A DNA stretch of 7,587 nt from contig JAZQOA010000102.1 of NCBI GenBank assembly GCA_045627605.1, forward strand, positions 1-7,587. Direction: 5' to 3'. Position 1 is the stretch's first letter. Each line of letters begins with the position of its first letter. A program made the translations under genes and the position numbers. A model generated the notes under the pieces. That model was not told the DNA's origin and searched no databases. It was given only the letters and a program-made list of their open reading frames with translations. Origin of the DNA: RGIG5952 sp045627605. Its GTDB lineage: Bacteria; Verrucomicrobiota; Kiritimatiellia; RFP12; JAAYLN01. This document shows positions 1-6,610 of this stretch, piece after piece.

Positions 1-863
1 GAATCGACCGTTTCGGTCTTGCCGTCCGCCGCGCGGAACGTGAAGGTGACCTTTTCGTCCTTTTCAAACGGCGCTCGGAACTGAAACTCATTTGCCGTTC
101 CCGCAAAGGCGACCGGCGTATCCGCCGTCACCGGTGCGCCGCCGAACGCGGCGTCCCACGCGCCGAGCGGCTTCTGCGCAAGCTCCGCAAGCACTTCCGT
201 GAGATCGCCGCGCTCGTAGGGGCGCGCCGCGCCGTCGACGAGAATGACGCGGTCGAAGGCGATGTTCGTCTTCTCGCCCGTCGCGGACAAATTCCAGCCG
301 ACGAGCGGCATCGCGGGGAGCTTCCCCTCGGCTTCCTTCACGAGTTTGCCGCCGCGATAGACCCAGAAGGTCGCCTTGCCGCCTTCGACCGTGATTGCGC
401 CTCTGTTCCAGGCGCCGAAGCCGGCCTCGCCATAGCCGAAGAGAAATCCGGCATCGCCCTCCTTCGGCGCGGCGGGCTTCGTCCCGCCCTCGAAGAAGGA
501 ACCATCCTCGCGGATGGTCAGGAGGCGCGTCTCGGGTTTGGCCGGATCGCCAAAGTAGAGCTTGACGCCGAACTCGCGCGACGGGTCGCCCACGAAACGG
601 AACTTGAAGAGGAGCGACCACGCCTTTTCCTTCGGCGACTCGGCAAACTTGAAGAAAGTCTTGGCGAGATCGGCCTTCTTATCCGTCGCGAACCCGACCG
701 CCGTGATGTTGCAGCGCGTCTCCGTGACGAACGCGCCCTCGTTGAAACCCTCCGTCCATTGCGCGAGATGATCCATCTCGTCGATGTGGAGAATGCGCTC
801 CGCCGCGCCTGCGGCAAGGGTCGCCATCGCGGCGAATGCCACGATAACAAATGTGTGTCCCAT
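1..863 (-). CDS. Putative exported protein of unknown function (N-terminal part, cut by window edge)
   Basis: An open frame of 287 codons runs from an ATG at 863 off the left edge with no stop, so the C-terminus is missing. The start is supported by a Shine-Dalgarno-like AGAAGGAT at 871-878, 7 bases upstream. The first 20 or so residues (MGHTFVIVAFAAMATLAAG) look like a signal peptide with an AGA/AE-type cleavage site, so the product is probably exported. Residues of about 30-215 alternate short hydrophobic strands with Gly/Asp turns, including a W-x-x-G-x-I-T-V-E-G-G segment and a closing F-D-R-V-I-L strand. This resembles a concanavalin-like or LamG-type jelly-roll as found in sugar-binding or glycosidase-associated proteins. 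A second beta-rich stretch from about residue 240 may be an Ig-like domain. The fold is inference; no catalytic motif is recognised. The gene lies 39 bases after the ATPase gene but matches the GC-rich base use of the right-hand genes, not that of the ATPase. Confidence 0.8.
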   Translation of the reverse strand, partial: MGHTFVIVAFAAMATLAAGAAERILHIDEMDHLAQWTEGFNEGAFVTETRCNITAVGFATDKKADLAKTFFKFAESPKEKAWSLLFKFRFVGDPSREFGVKLYFGDPAKPETRLLTIREDGSFFEGGTKPAAPKEGDAGFLFGYGEAGFGAWNRGAITVEGGKATFWVYRGGKLVKEAEGKLPAMPLVGWNLSATGEKTNIAFDRVILVDGAARPYERGDLTEVLAELAQKPLGAWDAAFGGAPVTADTPVAFAGTANEFQFRAPFEKDEKVTFTFRAADGKTETVD

Positions 864-902
864 AGATGAAATCCTTCTAACAAATTTAAACACAGACAAA
901 TT

Positions 903-2069
903 TTAGCACAAAGCGTGCCAAGGTGCGAGTTCGGCAAAGTTCACATATTGAGGATCAAGATGGAGATTGGTGGGGCCGGAATAGACAATGGTTGACGAAA
1001 GGAGATCATCTCCCAGAACTTCGCGGTAGAATTTGATGTTCCGGGCGAAGGACGGCGTCATCTCTGTTCCAGATTTAATCTCGTAGAGCCTTAGTTTCCT
1101 GGCCTCTTCAATGACGAGGTCTATTTCCCTGCCGTTTTGGTCGCGGATGAAATACATGTCTTCACCAAGGCCCGTGTTCAGGCGGAACTTTCGCATCTCT
1201 GCGACGACGAGATTTTCAAATATTCCGCCAAAAAGAGGGTCTCTTGCCACTTGAGCGGGGCTGCGAATGCCAAGCAAATAGAGGAGAAGTCCCGTGTCCA
1301 CAAAGAAGATTTTCGGGGTCTTTACAAACCGCTTCCCGTAGTTTCGATAGTAGGGTGGCAGCGTAAAGACGATGTAGCAGGCTTCGAGAATGGAGATCCA
1401 GTGCTTGACCGTGACAGCCGAAATGCCGATTTCAGCGGAAATTGAGTCAGCATTGACAAGCTGTCCAACCCTTCCGGCCAAGACGCGCATAAAGGATTCG
1501 AATTGCCGGCGGTTCTTGAGGTTGATGAGCTGGCTGACATCTCTTTCAACGTATGTCGAATAATAATTTGCATAGAGGTTTGACGCGCCCACCCTTTCCG
1601 AATAGAGGCGGGGCATAAAGCCTTTGAAGATTTGCTCCTCCCGTGAAAGTCTGATTCCGGCATTCGCAAGTTCGGCCATGGAGAGCGGGAGCAGTTCGAT
1701 TCCGCCGACTCGTCCGGCGAGCGACTGCACGATTCCCTCGCGCAACCTTGGCTGGTGAGAGCCTGTCAGCACATATTTTGCCCGTGCATGAACATCCGCA
1801 TCAACAAGAACCTGGATGTAGCTCAGAAGATGCGGACAGCATTGGACTTCATCGAGAATCAGCGGTGAAGGATGATTTTGGAAGAACGCACGGCCATCCG
1901 TTTCCGCCTCCAGCCGCACTGAAGGATCCTCGAGATTGAGATAGGCGTGGTTCCTGAAAACATTGCGCACAAGTGTCGTCTTCCCACTTTGGCGAGGGCC
2001 CATGACGCTCACAACGGGGAATTCACCGGCGATTTGCCTTAAATAATCTTCTATCTGTCGTTTTATCAT
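903..2069 (-). CDS. AAA_14/DUF4143 family ATPase
   Basis: This is a complete 388-residue protein of the usual length for the widespread AAA_14 plus DUF4143 family. Visible motifs are Walker A GPRQSGKT (24-31), Walker B LILDEVQ (70-76), a sensor-1-like LTGSHQ (101-106), the family signature LAGRVGGIELLPLS (118-130 region) and YVERDVSQL (173-181). The C-terminal DUF4143 part has FENLVVAEM (284-292) and then GREIDLVI (313-320) followed by YEIKSG (329-334). The D317 and E330-x-K332 arrangement resembles a PD-(D/E)XK nuclease core. The cellular role of the family is not established; members are often multi-copy and suspected of DNA-related or toxin-antitoxin-like functions. The ATG at 2069 has no Shine-Dalgarno site. 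A candidate promoter lies just upstream, so a leaderless mRNA is possible. GC content in sampled lines is about 48-52%, clearly below the neighbouring genes, which suggests horizontal acquisition. The gene probably has its own transcription, since it sits 189 bases after the GH2 gene behind a folded element. Confidence 0.95.
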   Translation of the reverse strand: MIKRQIEDYLRQIAGEFPVVSVMGPRQSGKTTLVRNVFRNHAYLNLEDPSVRLEAETDGRAFFQNHPSPLILDEVQCCPHLLSYIQVLVDADVHARAKYVLTGSHQPRLREGIVQSLAGRVGGIELLPLSMAELANAGIRLSREEQIFKGFMPRLYSERVGASNLYANYYSTYVERDVSQLINLKNRRQFESFMRVLAGRVGQLVNADSISAEIGISAVTVKHWISILEACYIVFTLPPYYRNYGKRFVKTPKIFFVDTGLLLYLLGIRSPAQVARDPLFGGIFENLVVAEMRKFRLNTGLGEDMYFIRDQNGREIDLVIEEARKLRLYEIKSGTEMTPSFARNIKFYREVLGDDLLSSTIVYSGPTNLHLDPQYVNFAELAPWHALC

Positions 2070-2075
2070 GTCAAA

Positions 2076-2104
2076 AGTTTAGCGAATTTCCAAGGATAAA
2101 TCAA
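2076..2104 (-). promoter_or_regulatory. Candidate sigma-70-like promoter for a leaderless ATPase mRNA
   Basis: On the minus strand, TTGATT (2104-2099) and TAAACT (2081-2076) are separated by 17 bases; each matches 4 of 6 consensus positions. Only 6 bases lie between the -10-like box and the ATG at 2069. A transcript from this site would therefore begin at or next to the start codon, which fits the absence of a Shine-Dalgarno site. The sequence is AT-rich, so a chance match is quite possible. Confidence 0.25.
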
Positions 2105-2167
2105 GGTTCAACTTTAGATTGTCCTAAATTTTCAGCAAGAAGCCATAGACATTCGTACATGGGGAAA

Positions 2168-2247
2168 CGCCATTAATGGCGGAGGGATGGGCATCGCAAG
2201 CCCCCGACTATGACGCGCAGGACAAAGGCGTCCTACCCCTCCTGCCA
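2168..2247. repeat. Palindrome fused to an imperfect inverted-repeat (hairpin) element
   Basis: The sequence CGCCATTAATGGCG at 2168-2181 is a perfect 14-base palindrome. Its right half opens a second structure in which 2177-2191 pairs with 2232-2247. On the plus strand this gives fourteen or so Watson-Crick pairs, one G-T pair, a bulged T at 2243 and one mismatch (2187/2236). The minus-strand RNA keeps the stem, with the 2187/2236 mismatch becoming a G-U pair. Smaller hairpins lie inside: GGGC/GCCC (2189-2192 with 2200-2203), and AGGAC/GTCCT (2219-2223 with 2230-2234), which competes with the outer stem. The element starts about a dozen bases beyond the GH2 stop codon and fills most of the gap to the ATPase gene. 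No U-tract follows in the direction of transcription, so it is not a standard terminator. It may be a REP- or MITE-like repeat, or an mRNA 3' stabilising structure. Confidence 0.6.
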
Positions 2248-2258
2248 GTCCCCAACCT

Positions 2259-4595
2259 TTAGCGGACTTCGAAGACGAGGGTCGCCTCCGGGAGCCCCTT
2301 GGCCTTGGCGGTCAGTTTGATTTCGCCGGTTTTTCCGTTTGAACGGACGACGGCGACGCACATGCCGAAGAAGGCGGCCATCTTGTCGCTGCCAAAAGGC
2401 GTCAGGCAACGGGGGTCGCCATTGGCCACGGCTTCAAGCCCCCCTTCGCCCTCGACCTTGAAGGAGATTTCATTGTCCGCGAGCGGGCAGAGGTTGCCGT
2501 CCTTGTCGTGGATGGCGACCGTGACGAAGCCAAGACCGTCGGGATCGGCCAGGAGCACGTTGCGGGAGGACTCCAGCGCAAGGGCGCAGGGTTCGCCCGC
2601 CGTGACGCGCCTGTCGCGCGAAATTTCCGTACCTGCGGCGTCGTAGCCGACGGCAACGACTTCCCCGGGGGCGTAGACGACCTCGTCCCAGCGGCAACGG
2701 CAATACCGGGGCTGGCGGACGCCCTGCGAGACGCCATTGACGAAGAGCTCGACATGGTCGGCGTTGGTGTAGGCGTGGACGGGCGTCACCTGCCCTTCCC
2801 GTCCGGCCCAGTTCCAATGCGGCAGGAGGTGCAGCACGTTCCGGCGGGTCCAGCGCGCCTCGTAGAGCCAGGCGCGATCCTTGCGGAGGCCGGCGAGGTC
2901 GAAGATGCCGAAGTAGGAGCTGTGCGAGGGCCAGAGCCAGTCGTAGGGCGTCGGCTCGCCAAGGTAGTCGAGGCCCGTCCAGACAAATTCGCCCATGATC
3001 GTCGGGCATTCGTCCTGTCCCTTGAATTCCTCGTCGGGAATCGACGCCCAAGCGGGATGCTCGAGGTCGTAGGAGCTGCACATGCCGTTTTCGCGCTTGC
3101 CGTTCGACGGCACGACCGGGAAGTCGTAGTAGCCGCGCGTGCTCGTGGTGGACGACGTTTCGCTGCCGAACTGCGGCAAGTGCGGGTAGAGCTTCTTGTA
3201 GCCGGCGTATTCAACGGGCTTGTAGTTGTAGCCCGCCATGTCGAGCACGCCCACGAAACCGTTGGCGATGTACTGCCAGCTGATGTTCATGCCGGCCGTG
3301 GCCTTGCGGTCGGGGTCTTCGCGGTGGCAGATGTCCTGCAGGTGGCGCGCGACCTTCCAGCCGTCGGGATCGAAGATTTCGTGGATCTCGTTGCCGGTGC
3401 TCCAAAAGGCGACGGAGGGGTGGTTGCGGTCGCGGCGGATGAAGTCCGCGAGGTCGCGCTCGTGCCACTCGTCGAAGAGGATGTGGTAGCCGTTGTCGAC
3501 CTTGCCGAGCTTCCATTCGTCGAAAGCCTCGTCCATCACCACGAAGCCGAGTTCATCGCAGAGATCAAGCAACTGCGGCGCAGGCGGGTTGTGCGAGGTG
3601 CGGATGGCGTTGCAGCCAACCGACTTGAGAAGCTCGAGCTGGCGGCGCGCGGCGGAAGGCAGGAAGGCCGCGCCAACGGGGCCGAGGTCGTGGTGCTGGC
3701 AGATGCCGTTCATCCTGAAGGGACGGCCGTTGATCGTCATGCCGTCGGCGTCCATCACGATGTTTCGGAAGCCGTAGCGAACGACCTCCTCGTCGAGGAC
3801 GACGCCGTCGCGGACAAGCCGCACGAAGACCTTGTAGAGATTTGGCGCGGCGGGCGACCAGGCGGCGACGCCCGCCAGCTTCATTTCGAGCCAGCCGCCG
3901 AAAACCGAGGCCGTGTCACCGCGGACGCCCGGCCCCACGACTTGGACTTCGAGGCGGAGACCGTCCTTGAACGGCGCGGAGACATGGGTTTCGACACGCA
4001 ACACGGCATTGCCGGTGGCGGGGTCGAAGAAGGGCGTCCGGAGCCACACGCCGAAAGTCTCGAAGTGCGCGGGATCGAGCATGAGGAATCGCGCCTCCCG
4101 GTACATGCCGGCGCCGGGGTACCAGCGCGACGAACTCGGCGGATTGTCGACGTGCACGTAGACCCAGTTCTCGCCGCCGGGGACGATGACGTCCGTCACG
4201 TCGAGCTCGAACGAAGCATAGCCGAAGGGGCGGCCGCCGACATTCCTGCCGTTGACATAGACGGTGGAATGGCTCATGATGCCGTCGAAAGCGAGGACAA
4301 AGGAGCGTCCAGCCGCGGAGGCCGGCACGTCGAGGCGGCGGCGGTACCAGGCCTTCCCCACGTGCGGCAGGGCCCCGGTGCGGCCATAGTGCTCGTAGGC
4401 CTTGTTCTCGCCGTTTTCGACGATGTTCGTCACCTGGAGGTCGTTCTCCTTCCGGAACTCGCCCTTGATCGCCCAGTCGTGCGGCACGGTCACCGCCGCC
4501 CAGGCAAAGCCCTCGCCGCCGACGGCTTCCTCAAGAGTCCCGTCCCGCAGGGCGAATTCCCAGTCCCTCAAAACCAAAACGCCTTTTGTTCTCAT
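2259..4595 (-). CDS. Glycoside hydrolase family 2, beta-galactosidase type
   Basis: This complete 778-residue protein should remove non-reducing terminal beta-linked sugars, most likely galactose, by the retaining GH2 mechanism. Domains in order are a jelly-roll sugar-binding domain (about 8-175, with the VPHDW and GAGMYR family motifs), an Ig-like domain (about 180-280), a TIM barrel (about 285-595), a DUF4982-like domain (about 597-660) and a GH2 C-terminal domain of the C5 type (about 672-776, with the VANGDPRC turn). Catalytic residues by family pattern are the acid/base E403 in STGNE and the nucleophile E479 in FGSETSS. The conserved IRTSHNPP (331-338) and GEFVWTGLDYLGEPTPY (535-551) segments are intact. 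The ATG at 4595 follows AGGAG at 4602-4606 by 6 bases, and the gene starts 15 bases after the DUF58 stop, so it is co-transcribed with it. The N-terminus (MRTKGVLVLRDWEF) goes straight into the first domain with no signal peptide, so the enzyme is probably cytoplasmic. The exact substrate cannot be read from sequence; other GH2 activities in this subgroup are possible. Confidence 0.96.
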   Translation of the reverse strand: MRTKGVLVLRDWEFALRDGTLEEAVGGEGFAWAAVTVPHDWAIKGEFRKENDLQVTNIVENGENKAYEHYGRTGALPHVGKAWYRRRLDVPASAAGRSFVLAFDGIMSHSTVYVNGRNVGGRPFGYASFELDVTDVIVPGGENWVYVHVDNPPSSSRWYPGAGMYREARFLMLDPAHFETFGVWLRTPFFDPATGNAVLRVETHVSAPFKDGLRLEVQVVGPGVRGDTASVFGGWLEMKLAGVAAWSPAAPNLYKVFVRLVRDGVVLDEEVVRYGFRNIVMDADGMTINGRPFRMNGICQHHDLGPVGAAFLPSAARRQLELLKSVGCNAIRTSHNPPAPQLLDLCDELGFVVMDEAFDEWKLGKVDNGYHILFDEWHERDLADFIRRDRNHPSVAFWSTGNEIHEIFDPDGWKVARHLQDICHREDPDRKATAGMNISWQYIANGFVGVLDMAGYNYKPVEYAGYKKLYPHLPQFGSETSSTTSTRGYYDFPVVPSNGKRENGMCSSYDLEHPAWASIPDEEFKGQDECPTIMGEFVWTGLDYLGEPTPYDWLWPSHSSYFGIFDLAGLRKDRAWLYEARWTRRNVLHLLPHWNWAGREGQVTPVHAYTNADHVELFVNGVSQGVRQPRYCRCRWDEVVYAPGEVVAVGYDAAGTEISRDRRVTAGEPCALALESSRNVLLADPDGLGFVTVAIHDKDGNLCPLADNEISFKVEGEGGLEAVANGDPRCLTPFGSDKMAAFFGMCVAVVRSNGKTGEIKLTAKAKGLPEATLVFEVR

Positions 4596-4610
4596 TGGAT
4601 TCTCCTAAAT

Positions 4611-5492
4611 TCAGACACCGGAAAGCAGCCCGGCGCGTTCAAGGGCGGAGAGCCGTCCGCCAACTGCGACATCGACATCGGCCAGCGCCGCGAAGACCGC
4701 CCCGCAGGCGAGGCAAGCCCGGCTCCAGCGCTCGCGGTGCGCGGCCAGATTCGCCTTGTAGGCCTCGATGGCTTCGGCATCGACAAAGACATCGGCCGTG
4801 TTTCCCGTCTCGACATCTTCAAGCCGGTACTGTCCGCGTTCGGGTGGCGCCTCCTCGGAAACGGCGAGGAGCTGCACGACGAAAAGCGCGGAGGCACCGT
4901 CCGCCAACCGCCGCAACACGGGCGTCGGCTCGCATTCCCACATCAGGTCGCTGACAAGGACGCGCAAACTGCGCAGCCGCAAGGGCGCGGACGAAGCCAG
5001 CGCCTCCCACGGGTGGCACGGCACGCCAAAATCCGCAAGCCGCCATCCTTCCGGCGAGGTTCCCGCCATTGTCTCCACGGCGGAAAGGCTTGTTCCCGCG
5101 GCGTAAAGACGCGGCACGGCCGATGCATTCCGGCTCGCCACCGCAATCGCCGAGGCGAGCCGCAGGGCTGCCATCCCCTTCCCCGTGTCTTCAAGCGCCA
5201 TCGAGGACGAGACATCGAGGACGATGTCGACCTTCGGCTCGACCTCCTCGCGGAACATCTTCACGACCTCCCTGTCGCTACGGGCGTAAACGCCCCAGTC
5301 CAAATGGCGGAGGTCGTCGCCGGGGTGGTATTCGCGGTAGTCGTGGAAGTCGAGGGACGAACCCGCGGAAAAGCCCAGGCGTCCGCCCGTCTTGCCCCGC
5401 ATCGCCTCGCGTGGAAGCTCAAGCCGGTAGGCGGCGCCCAGCGCAACGCCCTCGGCCAGGCTTTTCCTAATTGTGCGTGGCGGCAACATCAT
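4611..5492 (-). CDS. DUF58 domain protein (von Willebrand A-like)
   Basis: This 293-residue protein has the typical size and motifs of the DUF58 family. The signature DFHDYREYHPGDDLRHLDW (48-66), followed by YARSDREVVKMFREE (69-83), is the family hallmark. It is followed by a vWA-like strand with a MIDAS-type D-x-S-x-S, DVSSS (93-97), and a later LVSDLMWE strand (179-186). There is no signal peptide or clear membrane segment. DUF58 proteins are usually encoded next to a MoxR-type AAA ATPase and vWA or transglutaminase-like membrane proteins, and are thought to serve in envelope-linked chaperone-like complexes; none of those partners is in this window. The frame stays open upstream to 5681, but that would run deep into the phosphodiester glycosidase gene. 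The paired ATG codons at 5492 and 5489, 25-28 bases after that gene's stop and next to GGGGA (5493-5497), are the likely start. The stop lies 15 bases before the GH2 start. Confidence 0.92.
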   Translation of the reverse strand: MMLPPRTIRKSLAEGVALGAAYRLELPREAMRGKTGGRLGFSAGSSLDFHDYREYHPGDDLRHLDWGVYARSDREVVKMFREEVEPKVDIVLDVSSSMALEDTGKGMAALRLASAIAVASRNASAVPRLYAAGTSLSAVETMAGTSPEGWRLADFGVPCHPWEALASSAPLRLRSLRVLVSDLMWECEPTPVLRRLADGASALFVVQLLAVSEEAPPERGQYRLEDVETGNTADVFVDAEAIEAYKANLAAHRERWSRACLACGAVFAALADVDVAVGGRLSALERAGLLSGV

Positions 5493-5517
5493 TCCCCGCG
5501 AGAAGCCCCGGCAAACG

Positions 5518-6585
5518 CTACCGCTTGGCGGGCTTTGACTTGCCGTCGATAATCTGGATGGCTTCGGCAACGCGGCGCTCGCGCGAAACAGGGTAGCCGT
5601 CGGAAGGGACGCTCTGAACTTCGCAGTCGCCTCCCTTGCGTATGGCCATGACGGAGGACCCGCCGCCATCGAAGGAGACAAGAGCCTTTGGATCGCAGCC
5701 CCACTTTTCCAGGAGCCAGCGCGCCTCGACGTAGTTGACGCCGATGGAGGGCTTCATACGGCCGTCCGCGACGCCAATGACGGTGACGCGGTTGGTGAGG
5801 TCGTTGCCGGCGAAGGTCCGCGGGCAGCGGGCGCCGGCCCGTTGCTTGACGGCCTCGGGCGACTTGTCGGAGTAGTCGGGAAGCGGCTGGCCCAGGCCCG
5901 GCACGCCGTCGCCCGAAATGACATTTTCGTAGGTGTCGAGAAGATCCTTGGAGAAATGCCCGATAAACGGCATCTCCCCGCGGTTGAAGGCCATGGAACC
6001 ATCCCCGGAATCAGGGTACGTGCTCGGGATTTTGACGCCGTCGACCTTGAGCTGGAAGTGGGGCGTCGAAGGATCTTTCGTCTCGTGGTAGGTGCCGTTC
6101 ACGGTGGCCAGGGCCTTGGTTTCCTTGGCGAGATCCGTCGGTCTCATGCGGCTTTCAGGGTGGCGGGCGATGTTGAGGGAGATGTCCTTGCCGGCCTTCT
6201 TCCAGTCGATGACAAGCCAGTAGGTCGCGACGGGACCGTCGCCCAGCATGTTCTTGAAATGCGCCTTCACGTAGGTCACGCCGGGCGCAAGTTCCTTCTG
6301 CTCGGGCTTCTCCTCCATCTCAAGCGCGGCGAGGTCGGCGGGGAGGATGAGCTTGCCGGATTTCGCGGTCTTCGCCCCGAAGGAGCTTGACCCGAACGTG
6401 GCGGAACTGGAGCCTCCGGACTGCGCGGACTTCGACTTCTGCGAATCAGCGCCCTTGAACTCCCAGTTCGAGGGCGAGGAAGAGCCGCCCCTGGGAAGGG
6501 GCTGGATGTTCCGCGACGAAGGCTTGGCGGCAAGCGCGCAAACGGCGCAAATCGACAACGCCGCCGCAAATGCGAATTTGTTCAT
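5518..6585 (-). CDS. Secreted phosphodiester glycosidase family protein (NAGPA-like)
   Basis: This 355-residue protein belongs to the family of N-acetylglucosamine-1-phosphodiester alpha-N-acetylglucosaminidase (uncovering enzyme). Bacterial members are believed to cleave sugar-1-phosphodiester or related alpha-glycosidic bonds on the cell surface. Residues 1-19 (MNKFAFAAALSICAVCALA) are a signal peptide. Residues about 21-80 form a Ser/Gly/Lys-rich low-complexity linker, and the catalytic domain spans about 100-347. Family motifs are NGTYH (163-167), RTFAGND (256-262), IGVADGR (270-276), a GVNYVEARWLLEKWGC helix (282-297), SFDGGGSSVM (304-313) and ERRVAEAI (336-343). The frame extends upstream to 6651, but the ATG at 6585 is preferred because it begins the signal peptide and follows a strong AAGGAGG site. 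The start is 25 bases after the SGNH hydrolase stop. The true substrate is unknown; phosphodiester-linked surface glycans or exopolysaccharide are plausible. Confidence 0.93.
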   Translation of the reverse strand: MNKFAFAAALSICAVCALAAKPSSRNIQPLPRGGSSSPSNWEFKGADSQKSKSAQSGGSSSATFGSSSFGAKTAKSGKLILPADLAALEMEEKPEQKELAPGVTYVKAHFKNMLGDGPVATYWLVIDWKKAGKDISLNIARHPESRMRPTDLAKETKALATVNGTYHETKDPSTPHFQLKVDGVKIPSTYPDSGDGSMAFNRGEMPFIGHFSKDLLDTYENVISGDGVPGLGQPLPDYSDKSPEAVKQRAGARCPRTFAGNDLTNRVTVIGVADGRMKPSIGVNYVEARWLLEKWGCDPKALVSFDGGGSSVMAIRKGGDCEVQSVPSDGYPVSRERRVAEAIQIIDGKSKPAKR

Positions 6586-6594
6586 AGTGTGGTT

Positions 6595-6601
6595 CCTCCT
6601 T
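6595..6601 (-). promoter_or_regulatory. Strong Shine-Dalgarno site fixing the phosphodiester glycosidase start
   Basis: AAGGAGG on the minus strand, nearly a perfect anti-16S match, lies 9 bases before the ATG at 6585, in the 25-base gap after the SGNH hydrolase stop. It decides in favour of the 355-residue product with an N-terminal signal peptide over longer in-frame starts that would overlap the previous gene. Confidence 0.85.
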
Positions 6602-6610
6602 GATGGTGGG

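Noticed and set aside
88..621. Minus-strand open frame of 177 codons at the left edge
   Set aside because: It is Arg-rich out-of-frame translation lying inside the exported-protein gene (1-863), whose frame has a signal peptide and a Shine-Dalgarno site.
1137..1445. Plus-strand open frame of 102 codons opposite the ATPase gene
   Set aside because: It has no Shine-Dalgarno site or domain and lies wholly opposite a well-supported gene.
2168..2181. The palindrome as a rho-independent terminator of the GH2 operon
   Set aside because: The stem is only about 5 pairs around a TTAA loop, and only three T follow on the minus strand. It does not meet the usual terminator pattern.
2508..5552. Plus-strand open frame of 1014 codons, antisense to the GH2 and DUF58 genes
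   Set aside because: The GH2 and DUF58 genes happen to lie in the same frame. Antisense stops in the mirrored frame would need TTA, CTA or TCA codons, which are rare in this GC-rich DNA. The translation shows no recognisable domain, while both minus-strand genes have intact family motifs.
5493..5681. Longer start for the DUF58 protein
   Set aside because: The extra 63 residues would overlap the phosphodiester glycosidase gene by over 150 bases and are not DUF58-like. The paired ATG at 5492/5489 gives the normal family length.
5842..6390. Plus-strand open frame of 182 codons inside the phosphodiester glycosidase gene
   Set aside because: It is a mirror of the coding frame with no domain or ribosome-binding site; the minus-strand gene is certain.
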